A DNA stretch of 64,000 nt, taken from positions 27,655,398 to 27,719,397 of the forward strand of contig CP099841.1 in NCBI GenBank assembly GCA_030062745.1. Reading direction: 5' to 3'. Under the pieces are notes generated by a model. That model was not told the DNA's origin, did no database searches, and was given only the letters and a program-made list of their open reading frames with translations. Of the stretch, positions 53,801 through 64,000 are shown in pieces. The position numbers and the translations under genes are program-made. Source of the stretch: Capitulum mitella. Its lineage: Eukaryota > Arthropoda > Thecostraca > Pollicipedomorpha > Pollicipedidae. Within the stretch, counting starts at the first letter, position 1; each line of letters begins with the position of its first letter.

Positions 53801-55727
53801 ATAGCCATACAGTCCACCACGCGGGAAGGTGGTCATATGAGCTTCCACGGCCAGTCTCCAGTGTGCTGTCGGAAGGACAGTCAAATGGTCGGGCGAAATC
53901 CCAGCCACAGTGACAATTGGACGTCTTCACATCACAAACGGAGCATCCCGAGCCAAGCAGCACAATGCCACGGGCCAGCTGTCAAAACATCCCGAATCGG
54001 CTAAACGTTGGACCGACAACGCCAGCCTACTCTATCACTCCGCGGCACACCCGTCATCAACAAGCAGCGCGAGGTACTCAGTCACCGGAAAGAACATCCG
54101 GTGCCGGCAGGATTTCCTACCACCAGGCGACCAAAGAGATCAGCACAGGGAACGCGGCTCCAGAGCCCGCCTGAGACTGCCAGGGCTGGTGCCACGCAAC
54201 GATGGACGGCGGTGCGCCGGCGAAAACTCACAGCTGCACGCCGTTAATGATGCTGCCGAACAGGCCCATCATGCCCAGGAACTCCACGACGTTGAAGTTC
54301 TTGACGACGAACTCCTGACCCACATTGGAGATGCCGTAGAGGGTGGCGCCGCCCAGGCAGAACATGTCGCCCACCAGCCGTTTCTGGCCTGCTGGCGGAG
54401 GGGAAGAGTCAAGCGACCCGCGACACATTTCACAGACCAATGGTGGCCTGTGGCGATCAGAGGCGGCCACAGGGCCACCACCGGTTCACGCGCCACGTCC
54501 GTCCGGGCGCGGCGCACACCGGGCCAGCCGACTCACCCCCAACGGCGCCGCGGCCCTCTTCGATGTCGGCCCAGACCAGGCAGCCGACGCCCACCAGGCA
54601 GATGCTGACGCCGATGATGTGCAGCAGCTTGTACCGCACCTTCAGGAAGATCCACGACATCGCCAGCACCGTCGGGATGGCGAAGCAGTCGAGCAGCTGC
54701 CGGGGGGAGGGACGGGGCGCGCGTCAGACACCGTCCGCCAGAGAACGGACTGAGACTGTGCTCGACCGGCTGGGAAATGCTTCACGGAATATCAAGTCCG
54801 TCGCGTACAGTGACGCTGCATACCCTGGAGCCACCAATGACAGTCATACGGTGTTCGCTACTCGACTGTGGCTCGCGGTCACTGGTGCCTAAAGCGGCCT
54901 CAGCGCAACAACCAGCGATAAGGAAGGCATTTCCGGGACCGTCGTCAAGTCTTTCCTCTAGAAATGGACACCCTAGAACGTCCGGAGGAACGACCGCCTC
55001 TAAGCGACGACAGCGACGAGACAGCAGGCCTCGGCGATCGGCCACTCACCGTGATGCTGGTCAGCGTGGTGTAGTTGTAGGCCTTGACCACCAGGTAGTT
55101 GGCCTCGACGTCGAAGGCCGCCAGAATGACGTACTTCCAGCCGCGCTTCCGCAGCACCGTGACGATGCCGTCGTCGCCGGTCCGACACGCCAGCCAGGTG
55201 GTGAAGAACAGACACAGCAGCGCGTAGTTGGCGAAAGTTTGCGCTGCGGGAAGACCGCAGCCCCGAGATCAGTCAGGCGGGACGGACGAGGACGACCGGG
55301 GAGACGTACAGTCAGCACTTCTCCCGGTTGGTAGCGCACATTATTTGTTCCATTCGCGAACTCCGGGACCTAGCAACGCTCGATGACGTCACCGACTTAA
55401 AACTATGCGACGTCCGTCTAAAACGGCTGGTGAAATGTGCCTCCGACACACTGTCGAGCACGCAGGAACGAATGTTGATCACGTTTTCTTGGCCAGTGGC
55501 TACATGCACACATGGACCGCGACCAAAACTCGTGAAAGACCGGCCAACTGCGAGTAAAATCGCAGGCCGAAGTTGCCTGAGGAGAGCCACAGCGCAGTCC
55601 TGACAGCTTCTGCTCACCGGTGGGCATGCTGATTTTGTAATGTTCTGTGAGCAGCTGGCTCGTAACCCCAGTGCACATGTTCAGCATGGAGAGCAGCTGG
55701 CCCAAGAAGATGGCTCGCCATACTGTC
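50849..55727 (-). CDS. SLC35F1/F2-type solute carrier (partial at 5' end, eight exons)
   Basis: Exons on the minus strand are 55727-55618, 55243-55050, 54696-54537, 54391-54232, 53566-53356, 52941-52841, 52300-52191 and 51504-50849; all junctions are GT-AG and in phase. The encoded membrane segments follow SLC35F1/F2 (DUF914, EamA-like fold) in order: FLGQLLSMLNMCTGVTSQLL, FANYALLCLFF, DVEANYLVVKAYNYTTLTS, LLDCFAIPTVLAMSWIFL, GATLYGISNVGQEF, EFLGMMGLFGSIINGVQL, FYAMMPVVVRVTSATSVNL, LYFLSFFLVMCGIIVY. The family consists of ten-helix membrane transporters whose substrates are mostly unsettled. The exon with the N-terminus was not found; exon 1 here begins in phase 2. The fourth exon has a tandem acceptor (cagCAG) that can add one residue. 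The cytosolic tail (exons 7-8) has no recognised homologue and runs into a 46-bp repeat. Confidence 0.9.
50914..51178. repeat. 46-bp tandem repeat inside the SLC35F last exon
   Basis: About six copies of a unit with the core GTGCACAGAGTGACGGACCA and CGAGCTGCCGGCGGG. Since 46 is 3n+1, three successive copies are read in three frames, and all three minus-strand frames stay open across the array (a 138-base coding super-repeat). The unit resembles the end of the unique part of the exon, from which it probably arose. Confidence 0.9.
52191..52300 (-). other. SLC35F exon 7 with two possible C-termini
   Basis: Spliced at TACG|gtacga (52190), the frame continues into exon 8 as SYGTLVRDVH. Unspliced, it reads SYGTTALR and stops within seven codons (TAG near 52172). 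Both are open and in frame, so intron retention would yield a tail shorter by more than 110 residues. The donor is not a strong one. Confidence 0.55.
52462..52594. repeat. 67-bp tandem duplication in an SLC35F intron
   Basis: GCGCAAATCACATGTGAACA starts at 52462 and again at 52529; the two copies differ at only a few positions through GCGTCGGA-CCTGTTATG. Confidence 0.9.
53567..54231 (-). other. SLC35F intron 4
   Basis: No internal feature was recognised; overlapping short frames only. Confidence 0.6.
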
Positions 55728-56352
55728 CTGCAACGGCGTGCAAAATATGTCACATCGAGAGCGCGAGGGTGCGTCGTACGTGAGCCTATGCGGCTCTACA
55801 AGTGACTTGGGATTCAATTGGTGTGAGCCACAACCTGGTCACAGGCGGAACGATGGCAATAAGCGCACAATTGGTATGACGCAGCGGTTTCAAGTGGTAT
55901 CACCGACAGCTATCACTGAATCGCATTTGACGCGTCAAAAGGTGCACACCCCGCACATCACGACCACACAAACACGTTGCGTAACGGCCCCTCCCTGAAG
56001 TGCCATCGGCGGGGCCGCTCCAACGTTATCTGGACAGGCGTCACGTGAGGGGGCCATGTCGAGCCGCCACCGCCGTGGCCGCCGCCGCCGCCGCCACAAA
56101 GGCGGCTCGGCAGCCGCGCCGGCTGGCGACCCGACACCCGCACAAGGCAGAGCCGAGCCGCTGCGGCCGGCCCGTTACGCAACAGCAGAACACAAAGGGG
56201 GACGGCATCCACGTGACCGCCGACAGATCGGTTCTGTTCGGCCGCAGCGAACGTACAAGAACAGCGAAGGCTGGAGCACGACAGGTAACGGAATCCCGTC
56301 ACGTGCCGTTCCGGTCACGTGGCGGGAAGGGCTGAACTAACTGTGCGAGTGA

Positions 56353-56428
56353 AAACGCGCTGGGATTCAAGGAACGGATCGAAATGCCTAAAACGCACTG
56401 GGATTCAAGGAACGGATCGAAATGCCTA
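56353..56428. repeat. 38-bp tandem duplication
   Basis: CTGGGATTCAAGGAACGGAT followed by CGAAATGCCTAA occurs at about 56360 and again 38 bases later, essentially identical. Confidence 0.9.
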
Positions 56429-59400
56429 AAACGCACTGTATGACGCACTATGTTCTGCCACTGAATCCAAAGCTCCAAAAAAGGAAAACAATTTTGGCAG
56501 GAAATGAGGTCATGATTCGAATAAATTACGATGCTTATAACCATAACCAAACAGGCTTGCACTGCTGCGCACTATTTCTCAGGCGCAAATGTAAACTTCG
56601 TTATGTGTCAACGAACCATAAACAGCCAGTTCATTTGTGCACACGTAAACTGCATTGCGCGTTCAGCTCTTGATTATCGTGTTTAACTGAATATCACAAA
56701 GACACTTAAGGTGTTAAATTTAGCCGGTCAGAAACCCAACGGACAGAAAGTCTGCACCATTTAGCAGAGGCGGCGAAGAGTAAAAGCTAGAAATGTTTAC
56801 CGCTACGAGACGACCTGTCAACATCTGGGGCTTAATGGCTAACACAGCTCGCCGTAAAAAAACGCCGATTCACTGCTGTCCCACGGTCGTGGCTGACGGC
56901 TTAGGCCCAATCACTTCGTCAAACTCAACAACACCCCCCCCCCCCACACACACACTGACGCAGGCTGGCGCAGCGGTATCTCGCGCAGGCCATAACTGCA
57001 CAGCCCTCAAACACAGCACCTGACGTAACAGCTCAAGGATGACAATTCACGACAAAAGCGCCGACGAAGACTCACGGAATACACCACAGTCAACCCTTTT
57101 AGTACAACCCAGCGGTTTCACAATCTAGCAATATCGGGAAGAGTCCCGCAGTAGCGCGTGAGAGTCGAGCACCTTTACGTAACGTTAGCGCGGTAAACGC
57201 CACCCCAGGGCGGAAACTCACAACGCATCCGGGCCACAGGCGACCGCGGGAGCATCGCCTAGACAGTTCGGCATGGTGAGCCACTAAGCGCGCGCCACTG
57301 ACTGGCTCTGCCCGCCTGTACCCCGTCTCAGCCGGGCCGACTGCCGATCCGCGGAACGCGCCGACCCGCTCCCGTCGCGTTAATCCAGCCCCGCGCCGAC
57401 GGCCGCGGACTGCGGGCATCACGTGCAGACGGGTTTGCTGGAACGACGCGGCCTGCGGCGGACGAGGCGTAACGGCCGACGGCCGCACTTCCACGCGCCG
57501 CGCCGCGGCCGCGCCGGTGTCCGATTATCGCAGGACGGCCGCTTCGTGCCCTGCACGCCGCGCGGTGGCCCGGCGAACGTTGACCCCCGGCCGACGGTGG
57601 GTCACGGGGACCGCCGCCTCGACGCCCCACTATCGCCCCACTATCGCACCACTCGAACAGAGGCGTACGATTCTCCGTGTTCCGCCGATTACGGCCGTGT
57701 TTACCGATCGGTTGCCAGCCGGGTGGCGGATTAACGGCGCCAGTGGGCCGCACGTCCGCTCCGCGCAACCCCAGCTGTCGATTCTGGGTCGGAATGATTA
57801 CGAACTCCATTCGGTATATACCGCTATAACACCAGAACCACATTCGTAGTACGGCGCTCACATTCCGCGACTTTCCTCTTACCCTTTTCGCGCATTACCT
57901 ATTTCCTTATCTATTCGTAAATATGCACAAAAAAGCGAAAAAAAAAGTTTCAGTTCCTTACATGGACGGCAAACGAACACACCGCAAGCGACCCCAGGTG
58001 GCATTTTTTTGGGAAGTACGTCAGGTCATCCTGTGGTCGTTTCAGAATAGGACTTTTTTAGCTTAGTTTTTGTTTTTAGCTTCTAATCAGGTAAGTCAAT
58101 AACTGACAATTCTACGTAATCGTCATAAGGAACAACGTTCAGTAAACGCTTGGTCGATAAGTTGAAGTTTTTATATCCCAGAACACTGATTCAAAGCACA
58201 TATTATGGAGAGAGAGCACAAATATGGTTCGAGGTCATGGCCAACTACGAACCTCTGGAAGGTCCTGATGCCGATCCACACGTACCAATGCAATGATGTA
58301 CTGCATTACTGATGTAAGCCCAGTAGTGACATGTATGCAATATGTCCGTACAATTTATACGGCATATGCGTATTCAGGAAAAAATACATGAGAGAAAAAA
58401 AGAAAACACAACAGATGGTTTAGTTACGCTGAAAATATGTTTCCAGTAAACATAAACTACCAACTTTTTTGTTCACCAGACAAAAACAAAGGGAAGAAAA
58501 AGAGTCTGGTCTGCCGAAAATCCACTTCCAGTAGATGGCAATCGCACCGTTCTCATTTTCTGAACGCGTCAATGATCAAACGGATTGTAGCCATCGTCTT
58601 ACGCGAAAATTATAGCCATCACACTGACCGATTGTAAACAATCTGTAGTCATCGCACTGCAATCGCCCCAGTCAGTCACACAAAACTACAAAGCAAATAC
58701 CCAAAGGTTTGCTGATTCATCTGGTGTTTGAGACCCTCTATATGCCACTGCTCTGAAAATCGTTTCTAGACATGCTTTGGGACTGTCTTTAGGCAGTCTG
58801 AGGCAGTCTTATGAAGTTCATACAGTCAAAATGGTCGTCATTAAAAAGGCACATACTGGAGGACAAAACTGGTCATACAGTCTTTTTTTTTTGCTTTCCT
58901 AAAGGCACTGCTGATACCTTAATTTGGTATTTTTACAGATATGAAAATGAAGTATTTTGTTGCCTTCACATACATGGCAACTGAGTAAGCTCTACTTTCA
59001 GCTCTCATCAGTTGTTACAGACTAATCAGACTGGGAAATATCAGATCAGTGACCTACCAGTGACCCCTGCATGGATTTTAAGCAACCCAGATGGTTCAAA
59101 CCCTGCATTGGCAAGGGACAATGAGTCATCATTCTGCAAAATTTTATCTCTCACACATGGCCTGTAACTCAAACTCATGCACAATTCACAGTCTTGATCT
59201 TTTTCATACTTAAATATGCAACATGTTTTGTGAATTGTTTAATGCTTTAATGTTTAATTTAATGTCATCAACAACCAAAAAGGAAACACACTGCAAGAAT
59301 TACAGATGATCTGATCCTTTGGCTCTCATATGAAGTTGCCAGCAGCTGCAGAAAAAGAAATACCAAGAAGCCTGGAACCAAGAGTACATTTATCTCTCCC

Positions 59401-60039
59401 CAAACCAAAGCATGTGGTGGAAAATTTTTGAGGGCATACCAGACAGAAAATCAATTTCAAAAGTGCAACTTAGAAATGTTTGTGAGAACAGTGAGCAATC
59501 ACTTTCACTGACTGAATGAGCAATGATTCCATTAACTGGGGTTCAGAAATTGTTAATAAACTGTAGTGCTGAATTGAGCATTGCTGTTGCCATCAGATAC
59601 AGCAGAAGTAGCTTTTCAGCTCATAACACCAGAAAAAACACAAAAAATATCTTTTATTTTTGCCACTAGGCTATTGCTGGGTAGTTTTTACAAATTAAAT
59701 TGTTATTAAACTGTTTCCATAAAGGGCATCACAACTAATTCCCATACAATAAACCAACAAGGAAGTCCCCCCACAGATAGCAGATAAGAAAGGCAAATAG
59801 TCCCACCACACCATGCAGCTATGATAGTGACTGGCCGACGCCACTTCAGATGAGCTCTGCAAATGAAGTGTCAACATACCACTTCCAGCCAGATAACACA
59901 GGTGGGTGCCTGCTGACCTTGATGGCAGTTTTGTCAGTGGGTCGATGGGAAGACATTATCACACTGATAATATATCTCATGTCTGCCATACTTTCACATC
60001 TGTTGCCTCCTGCTATGAAACATAAAGGGTCAGGTGCTG

Positions 60040-60088
60040 CATTCCTGATTTTAGAACCACCTGTAATGTGGTTCCAAAATCAGATGCA
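60040..60088. repeat. Hairpin with about 21-bp arms
   Basis: GATTTTAGAACCAC (60047-60060) pairs with GTGGTTCCAAAATC (60068-60081), one mismatch, around a 7-base loop; the pairing continues outward to TGCA on both sides with a bulge. The size is that of a compact pre-miRNA-like hairpin or a tiny MITE. Confidence 0.65.
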
Positions 60089-60180
60089 CCTTCATGTGGA
60101 ATGGATGCATTCAGCATGATTTTTCATAGGTAGCAGCAGGAGCAGGTGTAAGAACTCCGGAAATGGCACAAGATGAAAGA

Positions 60181-60338
60181 AATGTTTTTAGAAGATTTAG
60201 TATCTGCAATGTCATAGGTCTCATCTTGCATGCCACGAATAATTAGGCAGCTTTCATCTTCTTCCACATACTGAAAACCTTCACAGACCATGGCAACTGT
60301 TCCCAAAGTCAGGCAATTTCCTATGGGGAAAATAATAA
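60181..60338 (-). CDS. Candidate unassigned exon
   Basis: After a good polypyrimidine tract and acceptor (ttattttccccatag, minus strand, near 60325) the frame reads GNCLTLGTVAMVCEGFQ and continues as an acidic stretch (VEEDESCLIIRGMQDETYDI). Its composition looks more protein-like than neighbouring frames, but no matching exons or known family were found. It may be a relic of a mobile element. Confidence 0.2.
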
Positions 60339-60409
60339 TCATCAGTTGATAACTTTTCATGTGGCCAACTCTAGAGCCATGTCTCTCATTCACCTCACAA
60401 ATGGCCATT

Positions 60410-62179
60410 TTTCTTTGATTTGACAGACATTCTCTTCAATCAGTTTTCCACATAAAGCAAGCACATTTCATGCAGCTATTGAGCTCAAACAAACAATACC
60501 TGCTCCCAGGCAATCAACAAAAGTCCATTACATCAAAATAGGAAACATAAGCAAGCAAAGTGGAATCTCATACACTGGCACCACATCTAGGCACTTTTTT
60601 CCTATCAGTCAATTTAAATACAAGCTATGCATGTTAAAACAAAATCCTCATGCACAGTAACTTACCATCGGCTAAGCTCCTGAATGTGACTATTAATTTT
60701 ATCCATCACATTGTCTTGGTGGTTTGGCTGATTTATATTTTGGAAATGTCTGGGGTTATGGCCACTATGGCTGTTCACACCATTTGACATGTCTGGCTTT
60801 TTGAGTGGCGTGTGGGAAAACTAAAAACACATCTTCAATTGGCTTCTAAAAACTTGGGCAAATCCCTAACTCAAAGCAACGTCAAAATGATGTGGATTCA
60901 TTTACTTGGTTGCCTATGCGTGACGACAAATCAGGGGTACTACCCCTTAAAGCCATTACACGATGCTCTTAATTCCTAGCTTCTTGCACTGCCCATGATA
61001 AGATTCTCAGGCGACCGTATTAGTCACCTTTATCTTGAACCTCATAACCACAAAATTAACTCCTCCGTTTTCGGTAATGCATTCAGCGTGTAGTCATATT
61101 TGACGCGCCATATTGAGATGAAGCAGAAAAGTAGTAGTGATGACCTTAGTGACGGAAATAATAATAAAACCAAATCCCAGAAAGCAAAGATCGCCCATGG
61201 CAAAGTTTAATACAAAAAACTGCTACTTGTCGAGAGTCTTTAAAAATACAATTTTTCTTTGAAAATCATGTTTACAATCTGAATAGGAAAAACTCGAAGG
61301 AAGAGAAGCCGTTGCCATGTTACACCTTTGAAGGAAAAAGGTGAAATCCCGCCCACCTCATATTTTTCGTTGAGTAATGCGAAGCAAATAGAGCGGCACA
61401 GGACGTTGTTTTTGGCAAACCTGCGTTTAATGACATTTAATATTTTGAGGAAAACAAAAGGTGCCAGAATCGTATGCAATTCAATAACTAGGTGACCTTC
61501 AAATCTAAGCATCCCCTTACCGCACCAAGCACCCGGCGCGTGACAAAGTTTGCAAATGTTTGACGAAAACATGTCTTTTTTTAAAGCTAGAGCAATGAAA
61601 CTGGCATTTCTGTCCCGCATGGAAGAGGCAAGCCAGTCCACGTAGGCCAAGACGTATCAAAAGTCTGCAAGTAAATCTGCATTGTCGAAACGTCGAAGTT
61701 ATATTCGTATAGTTCATGCATTGCTGTTCAGACGTACGACGAATTCTGGCTTCGAGGGGACAGTGCCATTTTGCGATGCCATTTGCGATCAGTCGCACTG
61801 TTTTCCTGCAACACCAAGCGTGGTGCTGGTTTTTCTGTTTGTTCGTAAAACTGAGGATTGTGAAGAACAAATCCACTCATTGAGCGGTCGGAGCAGTGTT
61901 GCTCAAGAGTGGCCTGGAAAGAGACTGCCCGCATTAGGCCACGATTCTGTTGTAGTCGGAGATAGGCTGGCTGACAACAGGGCGAACGGTATGGAATGCG
62001 GAACACGCTCGAGTGCCAAGTCATACTTGACGGCTGGCCGGACAGTGAGGCTGAGCTGCAGACGATCGATAGACGGGACGGCAGCTGCTCTCCCTGCCGC
62101 GTTGTCAGCTCGGCTGTGGTGCGGCTCCTGACCTTTCCGAAGGAAGAGTTGAAACAGTTCACTGCAGAGGCGTCCGGCA
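60410..62179. other. AT-rich spacer
   Basis: No gene recognised. Overlapping frames at 61240-61876 (minus) and 61682-62131 (plus) lack known motifs. Confidence 0.4.
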
Positions 62180-62880
62180 CATCATTCAGTGCGGTGAACT
62201 TGCTGGGGCTGAGAGCATGCTTCCGCAGTCCCACCCACATCTTCTTTGTGGATGATGATGGGACGAAAAAGTCTGCTCAGGCCTGTCCGACGCGTCGGTT
62301 GAATTTGTTTTTAAGTGTGACGCAGGCTTGCTTACTAGCAATGGCGCCGAGAGCATCTGCCTCGCGTTTTGCAACCTCTCTACAGTGCTGGAAATGAAAG
62401 CGTCCTTCGCTGACCAGGGCCGATCTGAATGACATGGCTTGATCCGCTTCGGTGCGCAGTGTTTGTTCTTGGCCGCATTCCATGTGTGCAGTGGCGCTGC
62501 GTAGATGTCATCTGCTGAGTGATAGCTCTCCTGATATACGGAGCAGGCCAGTCGGACTGGAGATGTTTAAACAAAGACGATCGTAGTTGACGGAGCGCTG
62601 CGGGCGCACCACCTGCATGCACAGCTTGCTGTTTGGTCGCAGCAGCGGCACCTGGACTGTGATCAGGCTGTTGTCACTGACCTACGTTTTCACTAATGCC
62701 GCTCGCTGTCCGATGTTCGGCAGGCTTGTGAATACGTGGTCGATGAGTGATGGAGGTGCAACAGGTTGAGTTGGCCTCATGGATCAGCCGCTGGAAACTT
62801 AAGTCCTTCAGCACGGTGGCGCAATGCGCTGTTTCCAGCTTGTCAGGCCGAGTTCAGTTCACTAAACAGAGTGCCTGGCC
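62180..62880 (-). mobile_element. Decayed LINE endonuclease region
   Basis: Minus-strand fragments match the end of the APE-type endonuclease and linker of CR1/L2/Jockey-like LINEs: LKDLSFQRLIHEAN (about 62800-62760), then after a frameshift SLIDHVFTSLPNIG (about 62750-62710), VSDNSLITVQVPL (family LSDHxLI), and further on APKRIKPCHSDRPW followed by KDAF. The pieces are in order but split by frameshifts and stops, so the copy is dead. Confidence 0.6.
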
Positions 62881-64000
62881 GCCTGACCAGTTGCCTCGAG
62901 GAATGACATCTTATAATAATTAAATCTGCTTCGTCTATTCTGTATCGGGTGAAAGCCAAGCCGAGTCAGGACAGACAGTTCTTTTTCTTTTTCTGACTGG
63001 GACAATAACTATTCGTGCTGATACTGAACGGTCTTCCACCGACAATGCTAAATTTATTTCGTTTTGGTATCTACCCATTACGTGACCTGACATGACGTTA
63101 CGATGCATTTGGTGAACTGTGCTAAGAGAGGCATATAAATTTGCTTGTCTAGCTTAAACGATGAAGAAGGCCAGAGGCAATCATTTCCATCACCCACAGT
63201 ACAAATCATGTCCAAGTGCCTCCATGCATGTGACCTAGCATAGCCTCTAGTCCTGACGTATGTGTGTGTGACGTATGTGACGTATATGACGGTTGTGTAT
63301 CCTCTGGGGGACCGTGTCCTTTGTAAATCCCAATTATCCATGCATTATATTCGCGGACGTTATCGAAAGACGAAGCATGTTCGCGCCACCGTTCGAAGAG
63401 GCGAAAACATTCATACAAGGGTCACTTGTGACGTCATATCTTCATGGCCTGACGTAGCACGGAAATGGTTTTGATGTCCGGATATGTAAAATTGATTGAT
63501 GTACAGGTACTGAGTGTGACTGGGCTGGCTCCAGCCGTTCAGAAGTTATTCACGAAAAACGAGAGGATGCCCTATTTGACCCCTGAGGAGGAGGTTAAGA
63601 GATATTCCGACGCATGGGAATGGATATTCCCTCACGGGTCTGGCAAATACTGTTAATTCAACCAGGGGTTTTAACAAAGGACCAAGGTCCTTTATCAGAA
63701 AGCTCGAGGTGAAACATCATTTTCCTGCTCCCGGCAGGAATGTTTTTCCCATATGTTGCATAGGCGCATATGTCGCAAATGTACCACCAAATGTATTACC
63801 TTTATTCGTCAAGCAGCGATGATGGACCGGCTAAGAACGTTTTGAAATATTAATGGATTTGTGAAAACAAAGTGCAGAATCATGCATAACTGCGGATTCA
63901 ACCAGTAATATACTGCGTTCAGAACTGGTCTCTAACATAGAATATCATGTATGGCAGTGGGATGTGGGATAGGTGCTTACACTACCCAGGGACCGAGCAA
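62881..64000. other. Right-hand spacer
   Basis: Nothing convincing apart from the TGACGTA cluster. A short frame at 63465-63656 is not recognised. Confidence 0.4.
63255..63292 (+). repeat. TGACGTA-type short repeats
   Basis: TGACGTATG, TGACGTATG and TGACGTATA occur within 38 bases, followed by TGACGG; half-CRE motifs on a GT-rich background. Confidence 0.6.

Larger units (their letters stand above)
55728..60100. other. Flank upstream of the SLC35F gene; no gene supported
   Basis: GC-rich patches (56000-56300 and 57250-57850) may hold the missing SLC35F first exon or its promoter, but no N-terminal exon was recognised. A poly-C run lies at about 56934-56945. 57900-60100 is AT-rich with no gene. 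Confidence 0.4.

Overview
This window is nuclear DNA from an animal. Its genes are split by GT-AG introns, it holds deuterostome/arthropod-like housekeeping genes, it is crowded with decayed retrotransposons, minisatellites and foldback repeats, and no bacterial gene organisation is visible. The coding exons are strongly GC-rich in third positions and sit in islands within AT-rich introns and spacers. An invertebrate, perhaps a crustacean such as a barnacle, is my guess, but nothing in the sequence proves the clade.

Layout from left to right. Bases 1-3.3 kb are a GC-rich island that holds, on the minus strand, what looks like the first coding exon of cyclase-associated protein (CAP); the rest of that gene would lie off the left edge. 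3.3-12.2 kb has no gene I can support; it carries an old 1.5-kb dispersed repeat (8.5-10.1 kb) and a degenerate minisatellite (10.1-11.1 kb). 12.2-22.9 kb is LIPT1 (mitochondrial lipoyltransferase, plus strand, five coding exons, 370 codons). 25.0-27.6 kb is a short minus-strand gene resembling KGD4/MRPS36, a subunit of the 2-oxoglutarate dehydrogenase complex. 29.3-37.4 kb is RPS5 (minus strand, non-coding TOP-type leader exon plus three coding exons, 220 codons). Its second coding intron contains a 1.5-kb giant palindrome and a 1.2-kb TIR element related to the 8.5-kb repeat. 38.1-39.9 kb is a decayed LINE reverse transcriptase (minus). 40.5-40.8 kb is an intronless LAMTOR5-like Ragulator subunit. 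43.0-47.8 kb is SF3B6 (p14, branch-point-contacting U2 snRNP subunit, plus strand), with two places where the assembled reading frame does not close; its large intron carries a tRNA-derived SINE and a foldback element. 50.8-55.7 kb is an SLC35F1/F2-type membrane transporter (minus, eight exons, 5' end not found), ending in a 46-bp tandem repeat that duplicates a splice donor. 55.8-64 kb is mostly gene-poor, with a LINE endonuclease relic near 62.2-62.9 kb.

The genes are unrelated housekeeping functions (lipoylation and 2-oxoglutarate dehydrogenase both concern mitochondrial 2-oxoacid metabolism, which may be chance). The most unusual material is non-genic: the near-loopless 1.48-kb palindrome inside RPS5, three loci sharing a hammerhead-like core motif, a 33-bp-phased array of four CACGTG boxes in a LIPT1 intron, and the repeat-driven duplication of splice donors in the transporter gene.
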